Below, in pieces: positions 50,605 to 61,600 of a stretch of 64,000 nt of DNA. The notes below the pieces were generated by a model. The model worked only from the letters and a program-made list of their open reading frames with translations. It did no database searches and was not told where the DNA came from. The DNA comes from Impatiens glandulifera. Taxonomy: Eukaryota; Streptophyta; Magnoliopsida; Ericales; Balsaminaceae. The stretch lies in assembly GCF_907164915.1 (NCBI RefSeq), contig NC_061862.1:82797718-82861717 (forward strand), written 5' to 3'. The position numbers and the translations under genes were made by a program. The first letter of the stretch is position 1. Every line of letters starts with the position of its first letter.

Positions 50605-50771
50605 TCTCGATTCGCTAAGTCCCTCCCGATTCGCTAAGTCCCTCCCGATTCGCTAAGTCCCTCCCGATTCGCTAAGTGCCTCCCGATTCGCTAAGTGCCT
50701 CCCGTTTCGCTAAGTCCCTTCCGTTTCGCTAAGTGCCTCCCGATTCGCTAAGTGCCTCCCGACTCGCTACG
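50605..50771. repeat. 19-bp minisatellite 'cgattcgctaagtccctcc'
   Basis: About nine head-to-tail units with drift between 'gattcgc' and 'gtttcgc' and between 'tccct' and 'tgcct'. The last unit changes to 'gactcgctacgg'. Confidence 0.9.
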
Positions 50772-50810
50772 GAAGTTGAAGAGACGCGCGTACTCACACG
50801 CGCTAGACCT

Positions 50811-50934
50811 TATATATTCAAAAAATTCAGAACATTTCATTTCAACCGCCCGACTCTCTCTCTCTAACCCATTTTCTCTTCACTGAATCTTGTCAAGCCC
50901 GATCATTTCTGTTTTCTTCTCGTTCGTCATTAAG
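50811..50934 (+). promoter_or_regulatory. Second promoter and leader exon of the DUF1985 gene
   Basis: 'cttatatattc' (about 50,809) precedes a CT-rich segment. 'cattaag' then meets 'gttagttc' near 50,935, a likely intron donor whose acceptor is 'tgtag' before the ATG at 51,526. Confidence 0.5.
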
Positions 50935-51079
50935 GTTAGTTCATTATCATTTTCTGCTTTTTTGTTCATTGGTGGTTTTTGCATGTTAGTGTAATGTTAA
51001 GTGTTTCTGTTCAGTATATATTTTTTTGCCAGTAGGGTTTCTGTTCAGTATATTTTTGTTGCCATTAGGGTTTCATCAG

Positions 51080-51475
51080 GGTTTCGCTAGGTACCTTCCG
51101 ATTCGGTAAGTACCTTCCGATTCGGTAAGGACCTAGCGATTCGCTAAATACCTAGTTGTGGTCGATCATTTTCTGGTTTTTTGCTTTTGGTCTTTGCATG
51201 TTAAGTTTAAGTGTTTGTTTCAGATTTTTTGTTTAGGGTTTTTGCATGTTAAGTTTATTGTTTGTTTCTGATTAGTTTCGTATTGTTTCCGATTCGGTAA
51301 TGCTGTCTTATGTTCAGTTAACGGTTTCGCTCGGTACCTCTCGATTCGCTAAGTGCCTCCCGATTCGCTAAGTGCCTAGCGATTCGCTAAGTGCCTCCCG
51401 ATTCGCTAAGTACTTAGCGAATCGGGAGGCACTTAGCGAATCGCTAGGTTCCTCCCGATTCGCTAAGTTCTTACG
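51080..51475. repeat. Third motif array, with a 74-bp perfect palindrome
   Basis: Units 'ccttccgattcggtaagta' and 'gtgcctcccgattcgctaa' repeat in both orientations. At 51,375-51,448 two 37-bp arms are exact reverse complements, meeting at 51,411/51,412 with no spacer. Confidence 0.92.
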
Positions 51476-51525
51476 TTTGTATGTGTTTGTTCTAACATTT
51501 TTGATGATGTTGTTTCCTTTTGTAG

Positions 51526-54429
51526 ATGGCAGAAACAACTGTTACTGAGTTTCCCGGTCGGATTTCGTGGAAAAGTGCCCTCACCTGAAGAAGATTGTGA
51601 ATAAGTTCGAGGAAATGGATCTTCTGGAGAGTGTGTACAATACCCAGTTCAGATCATTATTCACAGCCCCCCTCTTGCAGTTCTCAGGAAGTATTGTACA
51701 TCAAATGTTGATGAGGAGGTTAAGCTCAAACTCCAAGGAGATAACTTTCATGGTGAATGGGCAAAAGCTTGTATTTGGTATGAAGGAGTATGCGTTAGTT
51801 ACCGGCCTATGTTTCGGCGTTTATCCTGAGTTGGACCAAGAAAAATTGCGCTGTTGTCCACCTCTCTCGGTTAAATACTTTAAAGGGAGCATGAGTGTGA
51901 AAATGTGCGACTTCGAGAAGGCTTTTTTCAAATGCAAAGACAAGGAAGATGCATTCAAGATGGGGCTGGTATGCCTGATTTGCCAGTACCTATTCACATT
52001 TGACCTAAAAAGAGTTATATTTCCAAAAATACTCAACATGGTGGAAGACAAGGACACTTTCCTCCAATATCCATGGGGGAAGGTCACCTTTAGAGCCACC
52101 CTCAAGGGTTTAAACAAGAACATGAAACATCTCTGTACCTCATTTTTTGACAAGAAGGAGAAGGCTGAACAACCTTATGCTCCTTTTGCATATAACATCT
52201 ATGGGTTCGCATTGGCACTTCAAGTGTGGACGTATGAGGTCATCGAAAACTTTATCCCTAAATTCGCCAGAAGGAATCAGATTAATGACCCTCTACGCCC
52301 AAGGTTGTTACTCTATCATTCCAACAGGAAAAACACATCGATGGAGGTAAAGACTGCCCTAGAGACCACGGATGTGACTGAGATGGAAGAGTCCTCCATG
52401 GAGAAGAGGTTATACAGTGGTGATGTATTTGAGCAAATCGACGAGACAGCTGATGATTTTTTTGAGGGATTTACTGATGGGAAGGTAATAAAAGATGATT
52501 TTGATGAAGATGATGAAAGTGAAGATGAAGAAGTTACTCTGATTCCCCCCAAACCTGCCACGAGGAAGAGAAAGGCTGATGCTACTCTTAAAGAAGCAGC
52601 CAACTTGAAGAAGAAGCTTGCTTATGAATCGATTCCGGCCCGCATTCTTACTCCCCCATCCGCGACCCCAAGTCCTCGGGCTGACACACCTTCTCCTCAG
52701 GCTGACACACCTTCTCCTCGGGCTCCAACACCTACTGTTGGATGTGATTTTAATGAGATGAAGGAGGAGCTGAAAATAGAGTTGAAAGAGGAGATGAAAA
52801 AGATGAAAACAGAGCTCATCAAAGAGCTAAAAATCACAATCCAAGAAACTCAACAAACTCACGTTGAGTCGTTCAAGAAGATGGTTTTTAATATGTCCAC
52901 ACAGTTGTTAGAAAAATCCAACAAAAGGATGTCCATATTATTAACCAGATTAGATGATATGGAGGATAATATAAAGAAGAAGAAGAGTAAGAAGAAGGAT
53001 TCTAAGAAGGCTGTGAAGGTCGAAGAGGAAAAGAATACTGAGGTATGGAGATATTTTACATTTCATTTCGTTAAGTACATATCTGATCTGACCAGTACCT
53101 ATTTTGCAGGTTAAGGATTGTAAGAAGGATGTCGAAGTTGAGAAGAGCAAGGTTGAACAGAAGGAGGAGAAGAAAGAGGTATTCTGCGAACTTTTCGTTT
53201 CGCAAAGTAGTTTCCGTTTCGCTAAGTTAGTATTTTTCGTTTCGCAAAGTAGTTTCCGTTTCGCTAAGTTAGTATTTTTCGTTTCGCAAAGTAGTTTCCG
53301 TTTCGCTAAGTTAGTATTTTTCGTTTCGCAAAGTAGTTTCTGTTTCGCTAAGTTAGTATTTTTCGTTTCGCAAAGTAGTTTCCGTTTCGCTAAGTTAGTA
53401 TTTTTCGTTTCGCAAAGTAGTTTCCGTTTCGCAAATTATTTGTTGTCGATTCGCTAAGTGTGAATTTTGTCTATTTTGTAGGAGATGATAGCGATGCAGG
53501 AGACTGTGGGGGATGATGAGAAGGTGAATGATGGGACTGATGGGAAAGACGATGTAATGGAGGACAATGAGAAGGTGGAGGATGAACAAAAAGAGGACGT
53601 TGAGAAGGTGGAGGACGCACAGAAGGTGGAGACCGATGAGAAGGTGGATGATGATGAAAAGATGGATGAGGATAAGGTGGAGAACGATGAGAAGGTCGAT
53701 GATGAAGAGAAGGTGGAGGATGAAAGAAAAGACAACGATGAGAAGGTAGATGATGATGAGAAGGTGGAGGATGAACGAAAAGACAACGATGCGAAGGTGG
53801 AGGACGTAAAGATAGAGGTTGAGGCTAAATTGGAGGACGGTGAGAAGCTGGATGGTGTGGCTAGGGTGGATGATGTGGAGGTTGATCTGAAACTGAAGGA
53901 TTTGAAAGTGAAGGTGAAGGATGAGAAGACTGTGGGGGATGTGAAGGCAAATGATGACAATGATGACAATGACGATTTCCAGTTATACAATACTCCTCCT
54001 AAAGGAAATTATGGGAGGAGAGTGAGGAAGCCGAAAAAAGATGACTCGTACACCAACCCTTCCTTGTCAAAAATGCCCAAGACAAAGGATCCTATGAAAG
54101 TGAATCACCTTCAAAAATTTGATGATGAGCTACTTCATAAAGTTAAGGCGTGGTTGGATGATCCAAAAACCGATAATTCGACAACGGATTTACATACGGT
54201 TCAAGCAAAGAAGGAAGTGTTGGTTAGAGTTGTAAGAAACCAAATTCCGACTACGGGCAGCAGCCATTGCATGCGTACAAGGAAGTCCCGAAACTTCGAA
54301 TACTCTACAAGTGCAGTTCATGTCTTTCAAATTGACTTTGAAATGGGACTGATTGTCATGCACATAAAACTCGAATCGGTTAAGGGATTGGACTGTATAG
54401 AATCTGGCCTTCTCGAATCCCTCACGTAA
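51526..54429 (+). pseudogene. DUF1985-domain gene (Ulp1-associated type), frameshifted and 3'-truncated
   Basis: The ATG at 51,526 opens a frame that dies at TGA after 20 codons. Recognisable protein starts in another frame before 51,567 ('KCPHLKKIVNKFEEMDLLES'), so one indel separates them; an in-frame ATG exists at 51,615. Exons: to about 53,041, then 53,109-53,177, then 53,483 on. A DUF1985-like domain covers about the first 200 residues ('FGMKEYALVTGLCFGVYP'). Next are an acidic linker, 'ATRKRKADAT', a 'TPSPRAD' repeat, a Lys/Glu coiled coil, and a very acidic 'EKVEDE' repeat region (53,483-53,900). It keeps 'AWLDDP' near 54,150, but the expected Ulp1 cysteine protease domain is gone: from about 54,225 the frame reads through the back of the transposase. 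Role unknown. Confidence 0.75.
53178..53482 (+). repeat. 42-bp tandem repeat in an intron of the DUF1985 gene
   Basis: About five and a half copies of a 42-bp unit with 'cgtttcgcaaagtagtttc' then 'cgtttcgctaagttagtat'. Because 42 is a multiple of 3, the intron is open in the frame that gives a 14-residue repeat around 'FVSQSSFRFAKLVF'. Splice sites 'gag/gtattc' and 'tgtag/gag' join the flanking acidic exons in phase. Confidence 0.85.
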
Positions 54430-56648
54430 CACCTTCTCATAATTTGGAGATAAAACTTCTTCGTGATTAGACGCTCTTTCTCTTCTATCGTTAAACCATT
54501 GTTGTATTGTGAATCTTAAATACTCAGCCATTTCTGAAATGGGATACTTTCTGGCTTCCCTGCTCTGACTATTGAAACTCTCAGCATAATTGCTTGTCAG
54601 TTGATTGTATCGCTTACCGGGAAAAAATGCTCTACTCCATCTTGGGAACCCAATTTCTTCCAAATAGGCAGCAATCCGGTGATCTTTAACCTTGATTTTC
54701 TCAAACCAACGATTAAATTCGTGGACAGTGTATGCCCTTGAAGCCGAATCAAACTCCGCATGACACTTATCACTTTTGAATTTGGCCACAATATTCATCT
54801 TTATGTGATATGTGCACGCACCGTGGTCTGCTTCTGGGAAAACAGCACACAAGGCATTAGCGATGCTTGGGTGTCTGTCAGATACGAAGACGAGATCATC
54901 AACTAATCCAATTGCGTCTCTCAGTTTTTGCATGAAATAAGTCCAGGAGTTATTATTCTCTGAATCAACAACGCCGAATGCGACAGGATATAGTTGCTCA
55001 TTCGCATCCAATGCAATAGCCACCAATAATTGACCACCCACCTTGTGCTTAAGAAAACTAGCATCAACACATAATACAGGACGGCAAAAGGATTTGAAAC
55101 CCCTAATTGAGAGGCCTAGGGACATGAACATATACTTGAAGTGACCGAGCTCGTCTGTCTGTATGTCGGTTATGGTACCAGGATTACACTTCTCCAACAT
55201 GTAAAGGTATGATGGCAGTATTCCATAAGAATCCTCTACCGTCCCTCGCACCGCTATTAAAGCATTTTCCCTTGCCCTCCATGCCTTATTATAAGTCAAA
55301 AATATCCCATAAGTTGTCTGCATGTCTTCAATTATTTTCTTAGGCAAGTGGTTATGATGATGGTCCATGTACTTGCTCTTCACGCACTGCCCAATAACCC
55401 ATGCTGGTGTTTGCATTTTTTTCTTGGGCCTCGACAAAGTTGAGCATGAGTGTTGATGCTCAAATGTCCGGATCTCAAACATCTCAGAAAACTTACCTTT
55501 CACAACCCGCAAACTCCACTTGCATGTCTCATCCAAACATATGAGTTCCCAAAGATTTTTTCTTGACTTCTCCACTTTGAATTCAAAATGATTGGCCATC
55601 GCATATTTATATAGAGCAAGTTGAAGTTCTTTTTTATTTTCAAAGAACGAACCAACTTCCAATACGGTTTCACTAGTTAATGCCATCGCAAATGTGGGGT
55701 CTGGCGGTGATGTGTCTGTCGGGTCTGTCGATGGTGTACCCATTGAAGATCGTCTTGCACTAGATGGTGTACCCATTGATGATCTTCTTGCACTTGTTGG
55801 TGTACCATTTGATGCCTTTCTTGCACTAGTTGGTGTACCCAATGATGATCTTCTTGCACTTGGTTGTATAGGTATTGATGCTTTTTCACCACTATTAACA
55901 TGCAAGTCCTGAGTAAGTGGGATGTGGGGCAAAGAGGTTTCTCCGGCTTCATTTTGACTTTCAACAAAGAATTCCAAGGGTACAACAGGTGGAACAAATT
56001 TCTGAGTAAGTTGTGGTGGTAGTATACTTTCTTGAGTTGGGTATGTAAGTAGTGGTATCTTTTCTTTAGTAAACGATGACTTCTCCACTACAGATACACA
56101 CAATGGTGACACTGTTCGACCCAAAATCAAGCGTGATAGATATGTGTTCAAATCCCCATCATTATCAATAAAAACAGGTTTCGGATTTCTGATATTCGGA
56201 ATATCATACTTCACTTGGAGCACTAAATCGTATGCTGATATCTGGAGATTAAGTCTATCGTAGAGTATATCAAGTAATTCAGCATAACGAGTATTTTGGG
56301 GTAGATCAAATGTTTTGATTGAAGATGCATCAAAATACAGTGTTCCATCAGCATCAAGTTTCCACTCTCCATTATAGAAAACGAAAACTTCAGCTGCAAT
56401 ATAAAAACATGATTTGATTTAGAGACGGATAATTAATACTTCGCGAATCGCTATGAACTTAGCGAAACGGGAAGGTCTTCGCGAATCGTAAGGCACTTAG
56501 CGAAACGAGAAGTGACCTTCGCGAATCGCTGGGCACTTAGCGAAACGGGAAGTAAACCCTAATCAATCTCAGAAAACGAACATCAATAAAACATGCTTCA
56601 AATAGACGTACCTATTGGAACAGTGCTCGTGCACGTCGTCGAGCTCAT
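54190..56648 (-). CDS. MULE transposase, C-terminus replaced
   Basis: Two minus-strand exons, 56,648-56,612 and 56,393-54,190, join in phase to 746 residues starting 'MSSTTCTSTVPIAEVFVFYN'. A ubiquitin-like/PB1-like N-terminus is followed by a Ser-rich repeat linker ('SARRSSMGTP', about 55,735-55,880). The MuDR DNA-binding zinc domain follows, then the MULE DDE domain with 'CVDASF' (D456) and 'SDRHPSI' (D518). A SWIM zinc finger 'CTCRVFEVSGLPCTH' lies near 54,280. Similarity stops right after, at 'ARSRNLV', and the last 15 residues come from antisense of the DUF1985 gene. The transposase binds TIRs and cuts DNA in the nucleus. The catalytic core is intact; loss of the tail after SWIM may or may not matter. 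Confidence 0.9.
56437..56555. repeat. Motif array in the transposase intron
   Basis: Three or four inverted-orientation units 'cttagcgaaacgggaag' alternate with 'cttcgcgaatcg'. This is the mirror of the arrays near the left end, and again lies inside an intron. Confidence 0.85.
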
Positions 56649-56824
56649 AGTGGATTTCGAACGAACTTCTCCGCCGAGATCTCCGACGAGATCGCCGCCG
56701 CCGCCGCCGGAGTTTAGAGAGAAGGAGGAGAAGAGCGGGAAGAGAGAGAAGGAGAAGAAAAAAATGAAAAAAAAGTACGGAGGTTATATTAAATAGTAAG
56801 GGCAATTTGGACTTTTCACATGTC

Positions 56825-56973
56825 GTCACTTCGCGAAACGCTAAGTGACTTAGCGTTTCGCGACAAGGGCAAAATCGTCCAAAAAAAATAAAATCACCAC
56901 GAGCGCAATAAAATTATCACTTTACCATCAGATCAAATAACCTCATCTTTGAGGTTATTTGATCAAATTTCCC
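56825..56973 (-). repeat. Right TIR of the MULE
   Basis: Inverse of the left TIR. It has the same 31-bp palindrome near 56,846 and 'gggcaaaatcgtcc'. Near the outer end, 56,931-56,964 is a separate hairpin: 15-bp perfect arms 'gatcaaataacctca' with a 4-base spacer. Confidence 0.8.
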
Positions 56974-57053
56974 GAATCAACCCATTATTCCATTCTTTCA
57001 GGCTGATTTTCAACATTATGAAATGAAATTATAAAAATATTAAAATTGAAATT

Positions 57054-58062
57054 TATAAAAATAATAATTAACGATATAATTAGTTATAAGAGTGATTAGT
57101 TAGTTTGGTTAATTAGTTACTATTAAATTCTTATATTAAGGAAATATGTAATTGTTTGAATAAAAACTTTCAATAATACAATTTCAGTTTTACACTTCTT
57201 TTTCAAGATTTTAACATGGTATTAGAACTTCAAAGTTAAGATTCTTGGAGGTTTTTCTGCTGCCTCCGTCTGGTCGGAGCAGTCATTGATGGAGGGCTTT
57301 ATTCTATTATTACTATTGAAGAAAAGTTGGAAGAAGATCCATGTTTTCCTGTATAGCGAACGGTGTTGATATTGAAACTATTCTCGAAGGTAAGGAGAAA
57401 GGTGTTGATGGCGCTGCTTTCACCAAGAAAAAGGCTAATTAAGCCATAATCCTAATTCCTATCTCTTCAAGAATTAATTAAAAGAAAGCAGAGGAGAAAA
57501 AAAACTAAAGCTGCAAATGTTGAAAGTTGGCGGCTAAAAGATCATTCATGATGATTGTTGTGGATTGAACTAACGAAGATTGAGCTATCTATATCGAGTA
57601 GTTCGAAAAAAATGGAGCTTGGTGAATTGGGCTTGCTCGGCTGTCTATGTTGGGTAGCTGAAAAAAATAGAGTTTGCTGAAGTGGGCTTGCTCGACTGTC
57701 TATATTGGGTAGCTGAAAAAAAATGGAGCTTGCTGAATTGGGTTTGCTGGGCTGTCTAAATTGGATATCTTAAAAAATGAAGCTCGCTGAATTGGGCTTG
57801 CGGAAGACAATGGTTGCATGATCGTAGCTTGATGTTTCATCGACTTGTTTTGTCAAGGTGAAAACTTTGTTTTTACTACATTTCTCCTTGAGGGAAGGAT
57901 GTAAAAATAATAATTAACGATATAATTAGTTGTAAAGGCGATTAGTTAGTTTGGTTAATTAGTTAGTATTAAACTCCTATATAAAGGAAATATGTAATTG
58001 TTTGAATAAAAACTTTAAATAATACAATTTCAGTTTTACTCTTCTTCTTCAAGGTTTTAACA
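57054..58062 (+). mobile_element. TRIM-type miniature LTR retrotransposon
   Basis: 1009 bp. LTRs are 57,054-57,216 and 57,900-58,062, 163 bp each. The target duplication 'aaatt' is perfect (57,049-57,053 and 58,063-58,067). Primer site 'tggtattagaac' follows the 5' LTR. A polypurine tract 'gagggaagga' precedes the 3' LTR. A 'gctgcctcc ... cattgatggagggct' motif follows the primer site, shared with the 28.7-kb TRIM. A ~63-bp tandem repeat ('gaattgggcttgctcgg') fills 57,570-57,800. No coding frame. Confidence 0.9.
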
Positions 58063-58067
58063 AAATT

Positions 58068-58673
58068 CTAGTTCCAATCATTTACAATGTATTTTTTTAA
58101 TAATTAATTTATTAATTTAAATAAATGATGGAAGGAGTTGGTAGATTTATTTTTTCCAAATGTATTAAAAAAATATTTGGTTATTATAAATTGATCAGCT
58201 TAATTAAAATATAATAAAAGAGGATGCTGAAAATAATTGGATAAATACTTTAAAAAAAATGGTGATTAGTAATAAAAAGATCAACTCTATAAAAATTGTT
58301 CCTTTAAACTTATTATTTATGTCATCTAAAAGCAAAGCAGATAAAAAAAAAAACATTTTTAAAAATATCATTTACTAGTTTATTTAACAAAAAAATAGTT
58401 TTAATTCCTAAGTTATTTCCTTATAAAATATAACTTTTGTGTTTTTATTAATAAAAATATTCATATTTTAAAATAAATAATAAAAAGTAGTATACTTTGA
58501 GCTAGAATGGTCATTTATTTAAGGATAGTGGGGAATTCGTGTCGTCTATACAAATTTGATCCACTATCTTGCCTTGTAAGCCAACTAAGCTCTCGTATTC
58601 ATCAAAACCAATCAAAACTATAAAGAAAAATAAAAAATTTCAGTCTCTAAATTCCTGTAATTCAATTGTTGCA
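58068..58673. other. AT-rich DNA and probable promoter of the carboxypeptidase gene
   Basis: Mostly A/T to about 58,490, then mixed sequence. The leader likely lies in the last 100-150 bases. No TATA box was fixed. Confidence 0.45.
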
Positions 58674-61600
58674 ATGGCTGCGAAGCTCAAGATTCCTCAA
58701 ATTGTCAACATATTTGCAATTCTGATTCTTTTGAGCTCCATTTTGACCGAAGCAGTTCTTGATGATGCTTTGGTTACTCAACTTCCAGGTTTCGATGGCA
58801 AATTTCAATCCAATCACTATTCTGGGTGTGGGTTTTTTTCATGTTTCAGTTTTAATTTGTAATTAGTTGGAGTTCTTCTACGTTATTAAGCCATCTAATC
58901 TATAACTCTTCATTGTTTCTGGTTGTCATCAGGTATGTTACATTGGATAAAGTTAATGGGAAGAAACTGTTCTATTATTTTGTGGAATCGGAGAGCAATC
59001 CGGCTAACGATCCTCTTGTTCTTTGGCTTAATGGGGGTCCTGGATGTTCGAGCTTTGATGGCTTCGTTTATGAGCATGGTAATCGTAGTAGAACAATCAT
59101 CAATTTCATTTTTTAGACTAACGAAAAGAAGGGTGGATATGCATAGCGTTCTTGAGGTCATGACTCCTGAGTTCAAACCTATTAGGCGTCGAATTAAATT
59201 AGTTGAGTGTGTTTGAGGGTGATACGTTTAACCCGTGGGGATTAGTCTCAAGCATCCCCGAATTACTGGGTTCAAGCCCCTCAGACGGCATGTTTAACAC
59301 GTCTTGTGAAATTGGTTGAGTGTGTTTGCGGGTTATAGTCTTAACTTGTAGGAATTATTTGCACTCGGAAAGAGTTGCAGAACCAGCGTTCTAGAAAAAA
59401 ATGAGGTTTTGGGTTTGAGTCTGTCTGATTAAATTGATTGAGTGTCCGAGTTATATGTTTAACCTGGGGGATTAATTGCACTACAAAAACTTGACATCTA
59501 TGAGATGGTAAATGGGAAACACAATTGAAATTGAACATATGATATGATTTGTCGAAATATCTAGATATAATTGGAAATGTGCTTGGATCATATCTTTTCT
59601 ACCTTTGCTTTTATCATGATTTTGATCATATCCGGATTGAAATAGTCTTGTTTTGAGTTTCTTACACATCTTATGCAGGGCCATTCAACTTTGAGATGGG
59701 AAGTCCCAAAGGGAGTCTGCCTAAGTTACATCTTAACCCACTTTCCTGGTCCAAGGTTATGATTGAAAAATAAATATTTCTTTAAGTGAACTCCTTAATA
59801 GTTGTTAGATGTTTACTTGTTCTCTGTCAGGTTTCTAACATCATATACTTGGATTCTCCTGCTGGTGTCGGCTTGTCTTACTCCCAAAACATGTCTGATT
59901 ATATTACAGGAGATTTAAAGACTGCTTCTGATACACACATATTTCTCCTCAAGGTTTGTCAAAAAAGTAGAAGAAAACTCCATTTGCGAGTATTCATTTT
60001 CATGTTTTCTTTTGCTTTGTTCAGTGGTTTGAGCTGTACAAAGAATTCCTCACAAACCCCTTTTATATTGCTGGAGAGTCGTATGCTGGCATTTACGTGC
60101 CAACATTAGCTTCTGAAGTAGTGAAAGGTACTTATTTTTCTTTCTTTTTTCTGTTTGTTGAGTATGTAACTGTTTGAGACTTCTTGATTTATTATAGGAA
60201 TCGATGCTGGAGTAAAACCTGCTATAAACTTCAAGGTAGCAACTAGCAAGCATATATATGAATATTTTGATGAAGTTATAGTTGGATCTTGAATGAAAGA
60301 AATTATATCTTATGCAGGGTTATATGGTGGGTAATGGAGTAACTGATGATATGTTTGATGGGAATGCTCTTGTTCCATTTGCACATGGAATGGGCTTAAT
60401 ATCAGATGACTTGTTTCAGGTAATAATAGAGTTGCCACTTTTAGATAAGTACCTTGAGAATGCTGTCTACTTTATGCTTTCGATAAACTACCATGATGCA
60501 GGAAGTTACTTCGACATGCGTAGGAAACTTCTACAACTATTCAACTACAAATTGTGCACAATCACTTGACAAAGTTGACCAAGTGAGAATGATTTCTGTT
60601 CTTTATTGTGCACAATTTCTTGTGTCAAAAACGCTTATCTTTTTTGTATGTTTGAACAGACTGTTGCGGATTTGAACATTTACAACATTCTAGAACCGTG
60701 TTATCATGGTGGGGAAACTTTAGATACCATAAGAAGTGAAAATGATCATCCCAATAGTTTTAGGAAGTTAGGCGAGACAGAAAGACCACTTCCCGTGAGA
60801 AAAAGGATGTTTGGTCGTGCTTGGCCTTTTAGAGCTCCAGTAAAAGATGGAATAGTTCCACTTTGGCCACAGATACTTAATGGTGAAAATGTGCCTTGTA
60901 TGGTAAGTCATCAAAACCTACATCTTTCAAATATAGTCAATTGTCTCTCACTCATGATAATTATTTGCATACAAACATGTTCTATGGTGATAATTGTTTC
61001 TCACAAGTTATTCATTTGGTCAATGTTTAAACTTTGATCCCTGTAAGAAAAGGAAAAAATCTCTATGAGAAAAAATCTTGGCTAAGTCTGCATAAAAGAC
61101 TTTCTGATGCCCTTCTTTTAGAAAGAATCTCTTGCACAAGAAACCCATTCTTCCTTTAGTATTATAATAGATTGTTTCCTTTCAATTTTGTTCAAGGTCT
61201 CCTTAGGGCTTATTACGACTTGATGCTTATATTTTTCCCTTCTGAGATTTCAGAATGATGAAGTTGCATCAGCGTGGCTCAATGATGATGCAGTTCGGAA
61301 AGCAATACATGCTGCTCCAGTAAGATGTGATTTATTATTAGAAACTCAACAGATTCTGAAAGTGGGTTATTTATGATCTTTTCTGATACATTTATTAGAG
61401 GAGTGTGGCTGGTTATTGGGATTTATGCACAGACAGAATTCAGTTCAGTCATGATTCTGGAAGCATGATCAAGTATCACAAGAACCTTACTTCAAAGGGA
61501 TATCGAGCCCTTATCTTTAGGTAATCCAAACAAAAGTTCTTTCATTGCAGACATGACAGACCTTATATAAAGCTGCTAGCTACATAATGAAACCATGATT

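Larger units (their letters stand above)
49328..56973. mobile_element. Large Mutator-like element (KAONASHI-like MULE)
   Basis: Long inverted termini bracket two convergent genes. Candidate 9-bp target duplication: 'gaatcaact' (49,319-49,327) and 'gaatcaacc' (56,974-56,982). The minus-strand gene is a MULE transposase. The plus-strand gene starts with a DUF1985-type domain, which in plants accompanies Ulp1-like proteases carried by KAONASHI MULEs (family knowledge). Promoters near both ends drive inward, as in MuDR. The centre is deleted, so both genes lose their 3' ends. Confidence 0.82.

Noticed and set aside
53454..53990. 178-codon Ser/Thr/Phe-rich minus-strand frame
   Set aside because: Antisense of the acidic EKVEDE repeats.
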